From [Mycobacterium] manitobense (GTDB lineage: Bacteria; Actinomycetota; Actinomycetes; Mycobacteriales; Mycobacteriaceae), in contig NZ_JACKSJ010000047.1 of the NCBI RefSeq assembly GCF_025821665.1, positions 1-64,000 of the forward strand: a DNA stretch of 64,000 nucleotides, in the 5' to 3' direction. Below, piece by piece: positions 24,693 through 33,302 of this stretch. How positions within the stretch are numbered: the stretch's first letter is position 1; each line of letters starts with the position of its first letter. The translations under genes and the position numbers were made by a program. The notes under the pieces are model-generated. The model was given only the letters and a program-made list of their open reading frames with translations, did not search any database and was not told where the DNA came from.

Positions 24693-26381
24693 TCAGGCCG
24701 CGACAGCCGCCCCTGACCCGAGCACGACGACGGTGGCGCCGCCGACGGGGCCGGACACCCCGACGACCGGAGCGGGCCCGTACAGCGTGTTCACCCATTC
24801 GGCAGCGATGACCTGCACCGCACGCACGTTCTCGGCGCGCGGGACGCCGATCAGCAGCCGGGCGAGCAGGTCGGAACTGCGACCCTCGGCGTCGATGTGC
24901 GAGCCGCCGACGATGCGGACCCCGACGAATTCACCGGGCCGGGCGGCTATCAGGTCGGCGGTGCTGGCGCCGAAGTTGTTCCACACACCCTCGGGAGAGG
25001 CGATCTGGAGCACTTGGACGTCGGTGTCCGCCAGCGCGGCCAGCGCGCGGGTCATGTCGTCGCCCGCCGAGACGCCGTCGAACAGGATCACACCGGCGAG
25101 GTTCTCGTCGTGCGTGGCGTAGCCGGCCGCTGCGACGGCGAGGCCGCCCCCCGCCGAATGCCCGGCGAGGATGTACTGCTCAGGCAGCGCGCCGGTCCAG
25201 CCCGCCGCCTGGGCACTGGCGGTCAGCGCGGTGCGGTCGGCGAACAGGTCGGCGACAGCGTGCTGGATCGGTTCGCCGTTGATCCAGCAGCCGTCGCCGG
25301 CGAAGAAGTTGGACGTGACCGTGGGCGTCACCACGACGCTGTTGGTCTGCTCGGCGAGCGCGATGGCCAGCGCGGACACCGCGCGGTCGTTGCGGAAGAA
25401 GCCGTGCTGCAGGTAGATGACGCCTCGGGGTGGCTCGACGCCCGGTTCGGGGTTGTCGGGGTCGTGGGGGAAGTACCACGTCGCGTCGACGGTCTGACCG
25501 CAGCCGCAGGGCATCTCCAGTGTCGAGCGACCCATGGTGACGCTGCTGCCTGCCGGAATGACCGGCGCCGGGATCAGGGCCTGTCCGACGAAGGCGACCA
25601 GGTTGAAGATGAAGGTGCCGATCGCCTCGATCGGCGAGACCATCCTGGGCGGTGACGCCGCGGTGGTGGCGGCGGCCGTCAGCTCGGCGGTCTCGACAAC
25701 CGGCGCGTCCTCGACGACAGGTACCTCGTCGACGACAGCCGATGCCGCGGCGTCGGCTGTCGAGGGCGCGACGTGGGCCGTCACGAGGGCCGGAGCGGCG
25801 TCGACCGCCGGTCCCGTCTCGGCGGGCGGAGCGACGCCGCGGACCGCCCTGAACCGGACGGGCGGGGCCCAGGATTCGCCGGGCTCCGAGTCACGTGCCG
25901 AGTCGCGTCCGGTGTCTCCGGTCAGGCCCGCGGGTGTCTGCTCGACCGGCTGCTCCACGACCGGCTGCTCGTCCGGCTGCTGGACGAGGGGCTCGTCGGG
26001 CGGCGGTGTCGCTTCGGACGGCTGTGTCGCTTCGGATGCCGGGTCCGGCGCAGCCGCGCCGTCGGCACCCGCCTCGTCTTCGTCGCGCTCCTTGCGGTCG
26101 GTCTGGTCCTCGTCGCGCTCCTTGCGGCCGGCCTCGTCCTTGTCGCGGTCGGACTGCGACACCTTCGCTCTGGAGGCGCCACGTCGCCGGTCCGGTGCGC
26201 CGGCCGGTCTCTTCTCTGCGCTAGGTGTCGAATCAGCTTTCGCCGCAGACGACTTCGACGACTCGGAGGACGTCGTCGAGCCGGATCCCGGGTCCGCAGT
26301 GGCCACACTGGCGGTGCCCAGCAGGAGTCCCGCTGTCAGCGCTCCGGCGCCCAGCCAGGCCGCGCAGCGATCGAGCCTCAA
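24693..26381 (-). CDS. Secreted alpha/beta hydrolase with Ser/acidic linker
   Basis: A 562-residue exported protein if started at TTG 26381, which has GGGGGAG four bases upstream and gives a signal peptide ending at about residue 32 (LLLGTASVATADPGS); an ATG 24 codons upstream would bury the signal. A long disordered region follows, rich in Ser, Asp, Glu, Arg and Pro, with a repeated RKERDED unit. The C-terminal half is an alpha/beta hydrolase: YLQHGFFRNDRAVS, the nucleophile elbow GHSAGGG, an Asp loop FDGVSAGDD and a late histidine in GGSHIDAEG. It resembles mycobacterial surface esterases or lipases. No partner gene is obvious. Confidence 0.82.
   Translation of the reverse strand: MRLDRCAAWLGAGALTAGLLLGTASVATADPGSGSTTSSESSKSSAAKADSTPSAEKRPAGAPDRRRGASRAKVSQSDRDKDEAGRKERDEDQTDRKERDEDEAGADGAAAPDPASEATQPSEATPPPDEPLVQQPDEQPVVEQPVEQTPAGLTGDTGRDSARDSEPGESWAPPVRFRAVRGVAPPAETGPAVDAAPALVTAHVAPSTADAAASAVVDEVPVVEDAPVVETAELTAAATTAASPPRMVSPIEAIGTFIFNLVAFVGQALIPAPVIPAGSSVTMGRSTLEMPCGCGQTVDATWYFPHDPDNPEPGVEPPRGVIYLQHGFFRNDRAVSALAIALAEQTNSVVVTPTVTSNFFAGDGCWINGEPIQHAVADLFADRTALTASAQAAGWTGALPEQYILAGHSAGGGLAVAAAGYATHDENLAGVILFDGVSAGDDMTRALAALADTDVQVLQIASPEGVWNNFGASTADLIAARPGEFVGVRIVGGSHIDAEGRSSDLLARLLIGVPRAENVRAVQVIAAEWVNTLYGPAPVVGVSGPVGGATVVVLGSGAAVAA
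26081..26140 (-). repeat. 30-base tandem repeat inside the secreted hydrolase gene
   Basis: CGTCGCGCTCCTTGCGG occurs at 26081-26097 and again at 26111-26127, a 30-base period encoding the RKERDED(E/Q) ten-residue unit of the disordered linker. A partial third copy lies next to it. Copy number may vary between strains. Confidence 0.65.
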
Positions 26382-26455
26382 CGGCTCCCCCTCTCCCGGG
26401 CGAACGCGGCAACGGTATCCGAGCGCGGGGGTCCCGCGACGGGGTTCGCACAATG

Positions 26456-26492
26456 CAATCGCCGCGCGGTCCGACGGACCGCGCGGCGATTG
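26456..26492 (-). terminator. Terminator-like perfect hairpin after mceG
   Basis: A perfect 17-bp stem (CAATCGCCGCGCGGTCC and its complement) with a GAC loop lies 14 bases past the mceG stop. It has no T-tract, like the U-less hairpins common in mycobacteria. It also lies between the hydrolase start and mceG, insulating the two. Confidence 0.75.
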
Positions 26493-26506
26493 GCGTGAAA
26501 CAGGTT

Positions 26507-27589
26507 CTAGCGCTCCCGGGCGACCGGGATGGAGGCGGTCGGGGCGTCGTCCTCGTGGCTCCGGTGGTGACGCGACGTCGGTTCGTCGCCGAACTCGCTC
26601 CGGCCCTGGTTCGTGCCCTCGAGGTCCTCGCGGATGGCCTCCTGGGCGGCCTCGGGCAGCGACCCCATGATCTCGCGCACCCGTGCCTGGCGCCGGCCGA
26701 CGGCCTTGCGCTCGGGCATACCCGGGGTGGCCGACACCTGCGGGGGCACACCGACGATCTCCTCGACGCCACCGTCGTGGTGACCGGCGTCGACCATGGC
26801 CTGCTCCTCGGCCATCGTCGACTCGTCCTTCTCCTCGGACATGCCGATCGGGCCGAGGCGGCGACCGTTGAGGAACTGACGCACCACCGGCTCGTCGCTG
26901 GTCAGCAGCACCTCACGCGGGCCGAACATGACCAGCTTGCGGCGGAACAGCATGCCGATGTTGTCGGGCACCGTGCGGGCGATGTTGATGTTGTGCGTCA
27001 CGATCAGGATCGTGCAGTCGATCTGGGCGTTGATGTCGATCAGCAACTGGCTCAGGTAGGCCGTACGCACCGGGTCCAGACCGGAGTCCGGCTCGTCACA
27101 CAGGATGATCTGCGGGTCGAGCACCAGCGAGCGGGCCAGCCCGGCGCGCTTGCGCATACCACCGGAGATCTCGCCGGGGAACTTGGTCTCGTCGCCGGCC
27201 AGACCGACCAGCTCCAGCTTCTCCATGACGATGTTGCGGATCTCGCTCTCCTTCTTCTTCGTGTGCTCACGAAGCGGGAAAGCGGTGTTGTCGTAGAGGC
27301 TCATCGAGCCGAAGAGTGCGCCGTCCTGGAACATCACGCCGAACAGCGTGCGGATCTCGTAGAGCTCCTTGGAGGTGCACTCGATGATGTTCGTGCCGTC
27401 GACGATGATCTTGCCGCGCTCCGGGCGCAGCAGCCCGATCAGCGACTTCAGGAACACCGACTTGCCGGTACCCGACGGGCCGAGCAGCACGCTCACCTCA
27501 CCGGGCGGGAGGTCGAACGTGACGTCCTCCCAGATTCGCTGGGGCCCGAAGGACTTCGTCAGTCCCTCAACCTGAATGCCAATGCCCAC
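26507..27589 (-). CDS. mceG: Mce transporter ATPase MceG (Mkl)
   Basis: A 360-residue ABC ATPase that powers the Mce lipid/sterol import complexes. Walker A GPSGTGKS is at residues 37-44, Q-loop at MFQDGALFG, signature SGGMRKRAGLARSL, Walker B IILCDEPDSGLDP and switch histidine in VTHNINIA. The roughly 100-residue C-terminal extension (EEKDESTMAEEQ, GMPERKAVGRRQARVRE) is characteristic of Mkl. The GTG start follows GGA at a fair distance. As usual it is far from any mce operon and serves them in trans. It follows rplL after a strong terminator. Confidence 0.96.
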   Translation of the reverse strand: MGIGIQVEGLTKSFGPQRIWEDVTFDLPPGEVSVLLGPSGTGKSVFLKSLIGLLRPERGKIIVDGTNIIECTSKELYEIRTLFGVMFQDGALFGSMSLYDNTAFPLREHTKKKESEIRNIVMEKLELVGLAGDETKFPGEISGGMRKRAGLARSLVLDPQIILCDEPDSGLDPVRTAYLSQLLIDINAQIDCTILIVTHNINIARTVPDNIGMLFRRKLVMFGPREVLLTSDEPVVRQFLNGRRLGPIGMSEEKDESTMAEEQAMVDAGHHDGGVEEIVGVPPQVSATPGMPERKAVGRRQARVREIMGSLPEAAQEAIREDLEGTNQGRSEFGDEPTSRHHRSHEDDAPTASIPVARER

Positions 27590-27769
27590 CTGCGATCCTT
27601 CCGCCAGAACTAGTCATCGCCACGCGCTCCCCGCCTGTGGCTTGAGTCACTGTAGCGCACGCCGGAGCAGCCTACCGCGTTTGTATCCGCACAGTTACCG
27701 GCGCCGACAACGCCCCATCGGCGCTATTCGCCAGTTCGCCACAGGCGGGTGCCCGGCCGCGGAAACGAC

Positions 27770-27804
27770 TGTGGGGCCGGCCCGAGAATCGGGCCGGCCC
27801 CACA
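27770..27804 (-). terminator. Terminator of the rplJ-rplL operon
   Basis: A perfect 16-bp stem, TGTGGGGCCGGCCCGA and its complement, with a three-base loop starts 14 bases after the rplL stop and is followed by GTCGTTTCC on the minus strand. Very stable, weak U-tract. Confidence 0.88.
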
Positions 27805-27817
27805 GACGAAAACGGTC

Positions 27818-28204
27818 TTACTTGACGGTGACCGAAGCGCCGGCAGCCTCGAGCTTGCCCTTGGCTTCCTCGGCGGCCTCCTTGGTGACCTTCTCGAGCA
27901 GCGGCTTGGGAGCGCTGTCGACCAGATCCTTGGCCTCCTTGAGGCCCAGGCCGGAGACGATCTCGCGGACGACCTTGATGACGCCGATCTTCTTCTCGCC
28001 GGCACCCTCGAGGATGACGTCGAACTCCGACTGCTCCTCGGCGGCCTCGGCCGGGGCGGCAGCGCCACCGGCGGCGGCGACGGCGACCGGGGCGGCCGCG
28101 GTGACCTCGAAGGTCTCCTCGAACTGCTTGACGAACTCCGAGAGCTCCAGCAGCGTCATTTCCTTGAACGCGTCGAGCAACTCGTCGGTGGAGAGCTTGG
28201 CCAT
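27818..28204 (-). CDS. rplL: 50S ribosomal protein L7/L12
   Basis: A 128-residue stalk protein that recruits translational GTPases. The N-terminal dimer domain ([23 protein letters not shown]), the Ala-rich hinge and the C-terminal domain with [20 protein letters not shown] are all present. It follows rplJ by 44 bases with GGAAGGA before the ATG, the usual L10-L7/L12 order. Confidence 0.98.
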   Translation of the reverse strand: MAKLSTDELLDAFKEMTLLELSEFVKQFEETFEVTAAAPVAVAAAGGAAAPAEAAEEQSEFDVILEGAGEKKIGVIKVVREIVSGLGLKEAKDLVDSAPKPLLEKVTKEAAEEAKGKLEAAGASVTVK

Positions 28205-28248
28205 GGTGGTTCCTTCCTGATTTCTTTACTGGCTGTTGGGGTTGGTGG

Positions 28249-28779
28249 TCAGGCGGCGGACTCTTCGGCCGCCTTCTTCTCTTGCAGTGCTGCGGCGAGC
28301 CGGGCGACCTGCGATGCGGGCGCATTGAACAGACCGGCGGCCTTGGCGAGGTTGCCCTTCATCGCGCCGGCCAGCTTGGCCAGCAGCACCTCGCGCGACT
28401 CGAGGTCCGCGATGCGGTTGACCTCGTCGACGGAAAGCGCGCGGCCTTCCATGTAGCCGCCCTTGATGACCAACGCCTTGTGATCCTTGGCGAAGTTCTT
28501 GATCGCCTTGGCGGCATCGACCGGTTCACCCTTGACGAACGCGATCGCCGTCGGGCCGGCGAACAGCTCGTCGAGGCCGGCGACACCGGCTTCGCTCGCG
28601 GCGCGCTTGACCAGGGTGTTCTTCGCGACGGTGTAGGTGGCGGACTCCCCGAGCGAGCGACGCAGCTCGGCGAGGTGGGCCACCGTGAGGCCGCGGTACT
28701 CGGTGACGACGGTGGCCGTCGCCTCCTTGAACTGCTCGGCGATGTCGGCAACCGCCGTGGCCTTCTCAGCCTTGGCCAT
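28249..28779 (-). CDS. rplJ: 50S ribosomal protein L10
   Basis: A 176-residue L10, the base of the ribosomal stalk. The N-terminal rRNA-binding domain contains [15 protein letters not shown], and the C-terminal helix that binds L7/L12 dimers ends in an Ala/Lys/Glu-rich tail. The ATG has a perfect AAGGAGG five bases upstream. The leader holds a terminator-like hairpin (28846-28871) consistent with L10 autoregulation. Confidence 0.98.
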   Translation of the reverse strand: MAKAEKATAVADIAEQFKEATATVVTEYRGLTVAHLAELRRSLGESATYTVAKNTLVKRAASEAGVAGLDELFAGPTAIAFVKGEPVDAAKAIKNFAKDHKALVIKGGYMEGRALSVDEVNRIADLESREVLLAKLAGAMKGNLAKAAGLFNAPASQVARLAAALQEKKAAEESAA

Positions 28780-28845
28780 GCATGCCTCCTTGTGGTGGGT
28801 GTCGGGTGTTCACCCGCATACCGTCGGAGGTCCGGAAACGACGAA

Positions 28846-28871
28846 CGCCCCGACGCAGACAGGTCGGGGCG
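28846..28871 (-). promoter_or_regulatory. rplJ leader hairpin (L10 leader region)
   Basis: CGCCCCGAC and GTCGGGGCG form a perfect 9-bp stem with an eight-base loop about 70 bases upstream of rplJ, followed in the RNA by TTCGTCGTTTCC. In many bacteria the L10(L12)4 complex binds this leader and controls an attenuator or the start site; here that is inferred from position. The whole 328-base gap 28780-29107 holds only this leader, the promoter at 28974-29003 and the start region of the divergent flavoprotein gene. Confidence 0.6.
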
Positions 28872-28973
28872 CAGAAAATACTGATGCCTCGTCCTCCTGC
28901 GTGGGCCGCCGGGACATGCCCGGACCTTCAACCGATTGCTCGGTGACCGACGGTCTTCGGTGGAACGCCGCCA

Positions 28974-29003
28974 AGAATAGCGTGCCGCCCGTCGATCAGC
29001 CAA
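28974..29003 (-). promoter_or_regulatory. Predicted rplJ-rplL promoter
   Basis: TTGGCT (28998-29003) and TATTCT (28974-28979) on the minus strand, 18 bases apart. The transcript would carry a leader of about 188 bases including the hairpin at 28846-28871. Confidence 0.55.
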
Positions 29004-29107
29004 AACGCCGTCGCGCCGGTCGGCGCGCGGGATGAATCCACTCCACAGCATCCGTTACCGGAGCACGACACCCGATCGCACGCGCTCGGGACTACCGGAA
29101 GCGGGAG

Positions 29108-30838
29108 ATGAAGAGTCCAGAACAACAGGTGGCCACCTCGGTGCTGGTCATCGGGACCGGCGGCGCGGGCCTGCGGGCCGGGATCGAGCTCGCCGAGCGC
29201 GGGGTCGACGCGATCCTGGTCGGCAAGCGCCCGAGGCTGGATGCGCACACCTCGCTCGCCGCCGGCGGTATCAACGCGGCGCTGGCCACCATGGACCCCG
29301 AGGACAGCTGGCAGCAGCACGCCGCGGACACCCTGACCGAGAGCTACCTGTTGGCCGACCCCGCCACCGTGCAGGTGGTGACCGAGGGCGCGGCGGACGC
29401 GATCGGTGACCTCGAGCGGTACGGCATGGCGTTCGCGCGCGAGCACGACGGCCGGATCTCGCAACGGTTCTTCGGCGCCCACACCTTCCGCCGCACCGCG
29501 TTCTCGGGCGACTACACCGGCCTGGAACTGCAACGCACGCTGGTGAAGCAGGCCGAGGCGATGGCCGTCCCGATCATGGACTCGGTCTACATCACCCGGA
29601 TCCTGGTGCGCGACAACGTGGTGTTCGGCGCGTACGGCTTCGACGTGACCGACGGCACGCACTACACCATCCTGGCCGACGCGGTGATCCTGGCCTCCGG
29701 CGGGCACACCAGGATCTGGCGGCGGACGTCGTCGCGCCGCGACGAGAACTTCGGCGACTCCTTCCGCCTCGCGGTCGAGGCGGGCGGCCGGATCCGCGAC
29801 CCCGAGCTGGTCCAGTTCCATCCCTCGGGCCTGCTCGAACCCGAGAACACCGCGGGCACGCTGGTGTCGGAGGCCGCCCGCGGCGAGGGCGGCGTCCTGC
29901 GCAACGGCGTGGGCGAACGATTCATGAAGCGCTACGACCCCGACCGGATGGAGCTGTCGACCCGCGACCGGGTGGCACTGGGCGCCTACACCGAGATCAA
30001 GGAGGGCCGGGGCACCCCGCGCGGCGGGGTATGGCTCGACGTGTCGCACCTGCCCCGCACGCAGATCATGACCCGCCTGCCGCGGGTCTACCGGACGCTG
30101 ATGGAGCTCCAGTTGCTCGACATCACCACCGATCCGATCGAGGTCGCCCCGACCGCGCACTACTCGATGGGCGGCGTGTGGGTGCGCCCCGGCGACCACA
30201 GCACCGACGTCGAGGGCCTCTGGGCGATCGGCGAGGCGTCGAGCGGCCTGCACGGCGCCAACCGGCTCGGCGGGAACTCGCTGATCGAGCTGCTGGTGTA
30301 CGGCAAGATCGCGGCCGCGGCCGCGGCGGCCCACTCCACCCGTCTCACCGCCCAGACCCGTTGCCGCACAGCAATATCCAATGCCCGCGACGAGATCGAC
30401 TCACTGCTGTCGGCCAACGGTCCGGAGAACGTCCGGTTCCTCCAGCGCGCCGTGCGCAACACGATGACCGAGCACGCAGGCGTGGTGCGCGACGAACAGG
30501 GCCTGCGGGCGGGGCTCGCCGCGATCGGCGAGATCGAGAACCGCACCGCCGACATCGCGGTACACCCCGACATCGCCGGATTCGCCGACCTCGCCCACGC
30601 CTTCGACCTCAAGGCGGGCATCCTCGCCGCGCAGGCGACGCTCGAGGCGGCCCTGGAGCGGCGCGAGACCCGCGGCTGCCACAACCGCTCGGACCACCCG
30701 CGGCTCGACGAGAACCTGCGCGTCAACCTGGTGTGGTCGGCACCCGGCCGCATCGAACGCGAACCCGTCGGCGAGATCCCGCCGGAGATCGCCGAGCGCA
30801 TGCAGCGGGTGTCCGCCGACGGGAAGCTCGTCGAGTAG
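29108..30838 (+). CDS. FAD-dependent fumarate reductase/L-aspartate oxidase-type flavoprotein
   Basis: A 576-residue flavoprotein of the SdhA/FrdA/NadB superfamily. The dinucleotide fold VLVIGTGGAGLRAGIELAE is near residue 12, HTSLAAGGINAAL is the usual flavin-linking or flavin-contact histidine region, TAHYSMGGVWV and LWAIGEASSGLHGANRLGG are classic family motifs, and the C-terminal helical domain has R-rich FLQRAVRNTM. No iron-sulphur or membrane-anchor subunit lies nearby, so it is not part of a standard succinate dehydrogenase. Divergent from rplJ. Substrate unknown. Confidence 0.88.
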   Translation: MKSPEQQVATSVLVIGTGGAGLRAGIELAERGVDAILVGKRPRLDAHTSLAAGGINAALATMDPEDSWQQHAADTLTESYLLADPATVQVVTEGAADAIGDLERYGMAFAREHDGRISQRFFGAHTFRRTAFSGDYTGLELQRTLVKQAEAMAVPIMDSVYITRILVRDNVVFGAYGFDVTDGTHYTILADAVILASGGHTRIWRRTSSRRDENFGDSFRLAVEAGGRIRDPELVQFHPSGLLEPENTAGTLVSEAARGEGGVLRNGVGERFMKRYDPDRMELSTRDRVALGAYTEIKEGRGTPRGGVWLDVSHLPRTQIMTRLPRVYRTLMELQLLDITTDPIEVAPTAHYSMGGVWVRPGDHSTDVEGLWAIGEASSGLHGANRLGGNSLIELLVYGKIAAAAAAAHSTRLTAQTRCRTAISNARDEIDSLLSANGPENVRFLQRAVRNTMTEHAGVVRDEQGLRAGLAAIGEIENRTADIAVHPDIAGFADLAHAFDLKAGILAAQATLEAALERRETRGCHNRSDHPRLDENLRVNLVWSAPGRIEREPVGEIPPEIAERMQRVSADGKLVE

Positions 30839-30844
30839 CGCGCC

Positions 30845-31711
30845 TCAGGCCGAGGAGTGCATTTTCGCGACCTCGGTCAGCACCGCCAGGTGGTCGTCGA
30901 CGGTGCGCAGGCCGGCGCCCATGGTGTTGACCGACAGGTGGCTGGCCCCCGCATCGGCCCAGGCCGCCAGCTGCGCGCCGGCCCGGTCGGCGTCGCCGGT
31001 CCAGTTGACCCGCCCCTCCATCCCGATCGTCGACGGGTCGCGGCCTGCCGCGGTGGCGGCGTCGGCGACGATGCCGCGCGCCTCGTCGAGTTCGGGTCCC
31101 GGCCGCTTCATCGGGAACCACCCGTCGGCGATCCGGCCGGCCCGTTCGTAGCCGCGTTCGGACGCCGTCCCGATCCACACCGGGATCGGCTGCTGCACCG
31201 GCAGCGGCGCAAGCCCGGCGCCGGTCACCCGGTGGTGGCGGCCGTCGAAGGTGACGCTGCGCTCGGTCCACAGCCGCCGCATCAGCTCGATCTGTTCCTC
31301 GGAACGCCTGCCGCGGTCGCCGAAGTTCTCACCGAGGGCTTCGTATTCAACGGCGTTCCAGCCGATCCCGACGCCGAGCCGGAACTTTCCCTGCGTGAGC
31401 AGGTCGACCTCGGCGGCCTGCTTGGCGACGAGCACGGTCTGCCGCTGCGGGACGATGATGACGCCGGTGACGAGTTCCAGGCGGGGCGCGACGCCAGCCA
31501 GGAATCCGAACATCACGAACGGCTCGTGGAACGTGGTGTCGATGTCGTACGGGCCGTTCCAGCCGGTGTGCACCACCGGATCGGCCCCGACGACGTGGTC
31601 GTACACCAGTAGATGCGCGTAGCCGAGTTCCTCGACCGCTTGACCGTAGGCGCGCACCGCGCCGACGTCACCGCCCAGTTCCGTCTGGGGGAACACCACT
31701 CCGACACGCAT
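30845..31711 (-). CDS. LLM-class F420-dependent oxidoreductase
   Basis: A 288-residue luciferase-like TIM-barrel protein. It begins MRVGVVFPQTELGGDVGAVR, contains the typical KQAAEVDLLTQGKFRLGVGIGW segment and GRIADGWFPM. Mycobacterial members use F420. It lies 77 bases after a ROK kinase at the end of a leftward cluster with alpha-mannosidase, and converges with the flavoprotein gene, leaving six bases between stops. Substrate not predictable. Confidence 0.9.
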   Translation of the reverse strand: MRVGVVFPQTELGGDVGAVRAYGQAVEELGYAHLLVYDHVVGADPVVHTGWNGPYDIDTTFHEPFVMFGFLAGVAPRLELVTGVIIVPQRQTVLVAKQAAEVDLLTQGKFRLGVGIGWNAVEYEALGENFGDRGRRSEEQIELMRRLWTERSVTFDGRHHRVTGAGLAPLPVQQPIPVWIGTASERGYERAGRIADGWFPMKRPGPELDEARGIVADAATAAGRDPSTIGMEGRVNWTGDADRAGAQLAAWADAGASHLSVNTMGAGLRTVDDHLAVLTEVAKMHSSA

Positions 31712-31788
31712 GTGAGCCCTTTCGCCGCCGCCTCTATGACACCCGCGGTGCGGGCACTATTCCATGCGAGGTCACCGCGGTAGGCACC

Positions 31789-32697
31789 TCAGGCGTCCCG
31801 AAGCAGGGCGGCCGCGCCGACCAGCCCCGCGTCGCCGCCGAGCTCGGCGGGCAGCACGCGGACCGCGCGCAGGAAGTCCAGGCCGGCGTAGTGCGTGAGC
31901 GCCTCGCGCACCGGGTCGAAGAGCACTGGACCGGACTTCGCGACGCCGCCGCCGATGACGACGAGGTCCAGATCGCACACCGCTGCCACCGACGCGATCA
32001 TCGCCGCGACGGCGGTCGCGCCGCGGCGGAAGGCTCTTTGCGCCACGGGATCGCCTGCGACCACGGCGTCGGCGAGTTCCTTGGCGTCGGCGCCCGGCGG
32101 CGCGTCCCAGCCGTGCTCGCGGGCCCACCGGGCCATCCGCGGTCCGGCGGCGACGGTCTCCACGCAGCCGTGCCCGCCGCACGAGCACAGCGCGCCCTCC
32201 GGGTCGACCACCACGTGGCCGACGTGGCCGGCGTTGCCGCTGCGCCCGTCGTAGGGCGCCCCGTCGAGCACGAGGCCGCCGCCCACCCCGGTCGACACCA
32301 CCATCCCGAGCAGGAACTCTGCGCCCCGCGCCGCGCCGCGCCAGCGCTCCCCCATCGCCATGCACAACCCGTCCCCGCCGAGACGCACCGGGACACCGGT
32401 GACCGCGGCGACGCGCTCGACGATCGGAAAGCGTTGCCAAAGGGTGATGTTGATGGGGCTGACGGTGCCGGCCGGCAGGTCGATCGGACCAGCCGACGCG
32501 ATGCCGACGCCGCGGACACCGCCGCCCGCCGCCGCGAGTGCGCCGACGATCAGTTCGTCCACCACGTGCCAGATCGCCTCGGCGTCGGTGCGCGGCGTCG
32601 GGAGTTTCGCCTGGTGCACCAGCGTCCCCTCGTCGTCGACCAGGCCCGCGGCGATCTTGGTGCCGCCGATGTCGAGCGCCAGCGTGAGAGGCCCCAT
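31789..32697 (-). CDS. ROK family sugar kinase
   Basis: A 302-residue ROK protein, the same length as the M. tuberculosis kinase in this place (Rv0650). The phosphate loop LALDIGGTKIAAGLV is at residues 6-20, and the ROK zinc cluster is seen as CSCGGHGCVET. There is no N-terminal helix-turn-helix, so it is a kinase rather than a repressor. Its ATG overlaps the stop of the upstream gene (TGATG). Next to an alpha-mannosidase it likely phosphorylates mannose or glucose released by that enzyme. Confidence 0.92.
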   Translation of the reverse strand: MGPLTLALDIGGTKIAAGLVDDEGTLVHQAKLPTPRTDAEAIWHVVDELIVGALAAAGGGVRGVGIASAGPIDLPAGTVSPINITLWQRFPIVERVAAVTGVPVRLGGDGLCMAMGERWRGAARGAEFLLGMVVSTGVGGGLVLDGAPYDGRSGNAGHVGHVVVDPEGALCSCGGHGCVETVAAGPRMARWAREHGWDAPPGADAKELADAVVAGDPVAQRAFRRGATAVAAMIASVAAVCDLDLVVIGGGVAKSGPVLFDPVREALTHYAGLDFLRAVRVLPAELGGDAGLVGAAALLRDA

Positions 32698-33302
32698 CAG
32701 TGGCGGTGGGTGTTGTCGGGCTGGCGGGGATCGCCGGGGTGCTCGTATCCCGGTGCGAGTGAGACGAGTTCGGCGCGCCGCGCATCAAGCCACCACCGGA
32801 ACGCCCTGCGTCGCGCGGCGGACAGCAGATGGGCCTCGATCGCCGGCCTGACCGCAGGCAGCGCCGGCGGCCTTGGCGGCGAATGCCACCCGTGTCCACC
32901 TGCGCTGTCCGCGAAGCGCATCGGGTTGCGCGCGTGGTATTCCGCCACCGCCTCGGGCGGGACGACGACGTCGGCGGTGACGTCGGCGAACACCGCCCGC
33001 GCCAGCGCGTCGGCCAGCACGGCTGCGGCCACGCTGCCGATGTCGAGGCGGGCTGCGTTGTCCGGCAGCACTTCCGGCTCACCGGGCGCGCCGCCTGCGG
33101 TCAGTCCGCGTGTCTGGGCCTCGGCGGCCACCACCCGCTCGGTCACCAGCAGCTGGGTGAGCCAGCGGCGCAACTGGCGGCCTTCACTCGTGCCGGGCCG
33201 CGGCAATGCCGACGCGGGTGTGCGGGCGCGCAGCGCGGCTTCGCGCTCGTCGATCTCCTCTGCCCGCACAGGGCTGCCCCCGACTGTCGCGGCGACGCTC
33301 AT
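32697..33302 (-). CDS. SurA-N-like helical protein (slot of Rv0649/fabD2)
   Basis: A 201-residue protein, ATG overlapping the mannosidase stop as ATGA. In M. tuberculosis the gene in this place is named fabD2, but no GxSxG acyltransferase elbow is visible here. The pattern looks like the chaperone part of SurA/PrsA-type foldases: ATVGGSPVRAEEIDEREAAL, then RQLRRWLTQLLVTERVVAAEA, and VPPEAVAEYHARNPMRF. No rotamase domain and no signal peptide are seen. A chaperone or scaffold role for the mannosidase is speculation. Confidence 0.72.
   Translation of the reverse strand: MSVAATVGGSPVRAEEIDEREAALRARTPASALPRPGTSEGRQLRRWLTQLLVTERVVAAEAQTRGLTAGGAPGEPEVLPDNAARLDIGSVAAAVLADALARAVFADVTADVVVPPEAVAEYHARNPMRFADSAGGHGWHSPPRPPALPAVRPAIEAHLLSAARRRAFRWWLDARRAELVSLAPGYEHPGDPRQPDNTHRH

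Noticed and set aside
26382..26453. ATG at 26453 as start of the secreted hydrolase
   Set aside because: It would place 24 charged residues before the signal peptide; TTG 26381 has a strong ribosome binding site.
29108..30838. Calling the flavoprotein sdhA or nadB
   Set aside because: No sdhB/C/D or nadA/C next to it and motifs do not separate the two families clearly.
32697..33302. Naming this gene fabD2 by position
   Set aside because: The protein shows no acyltransferase active-site motif.
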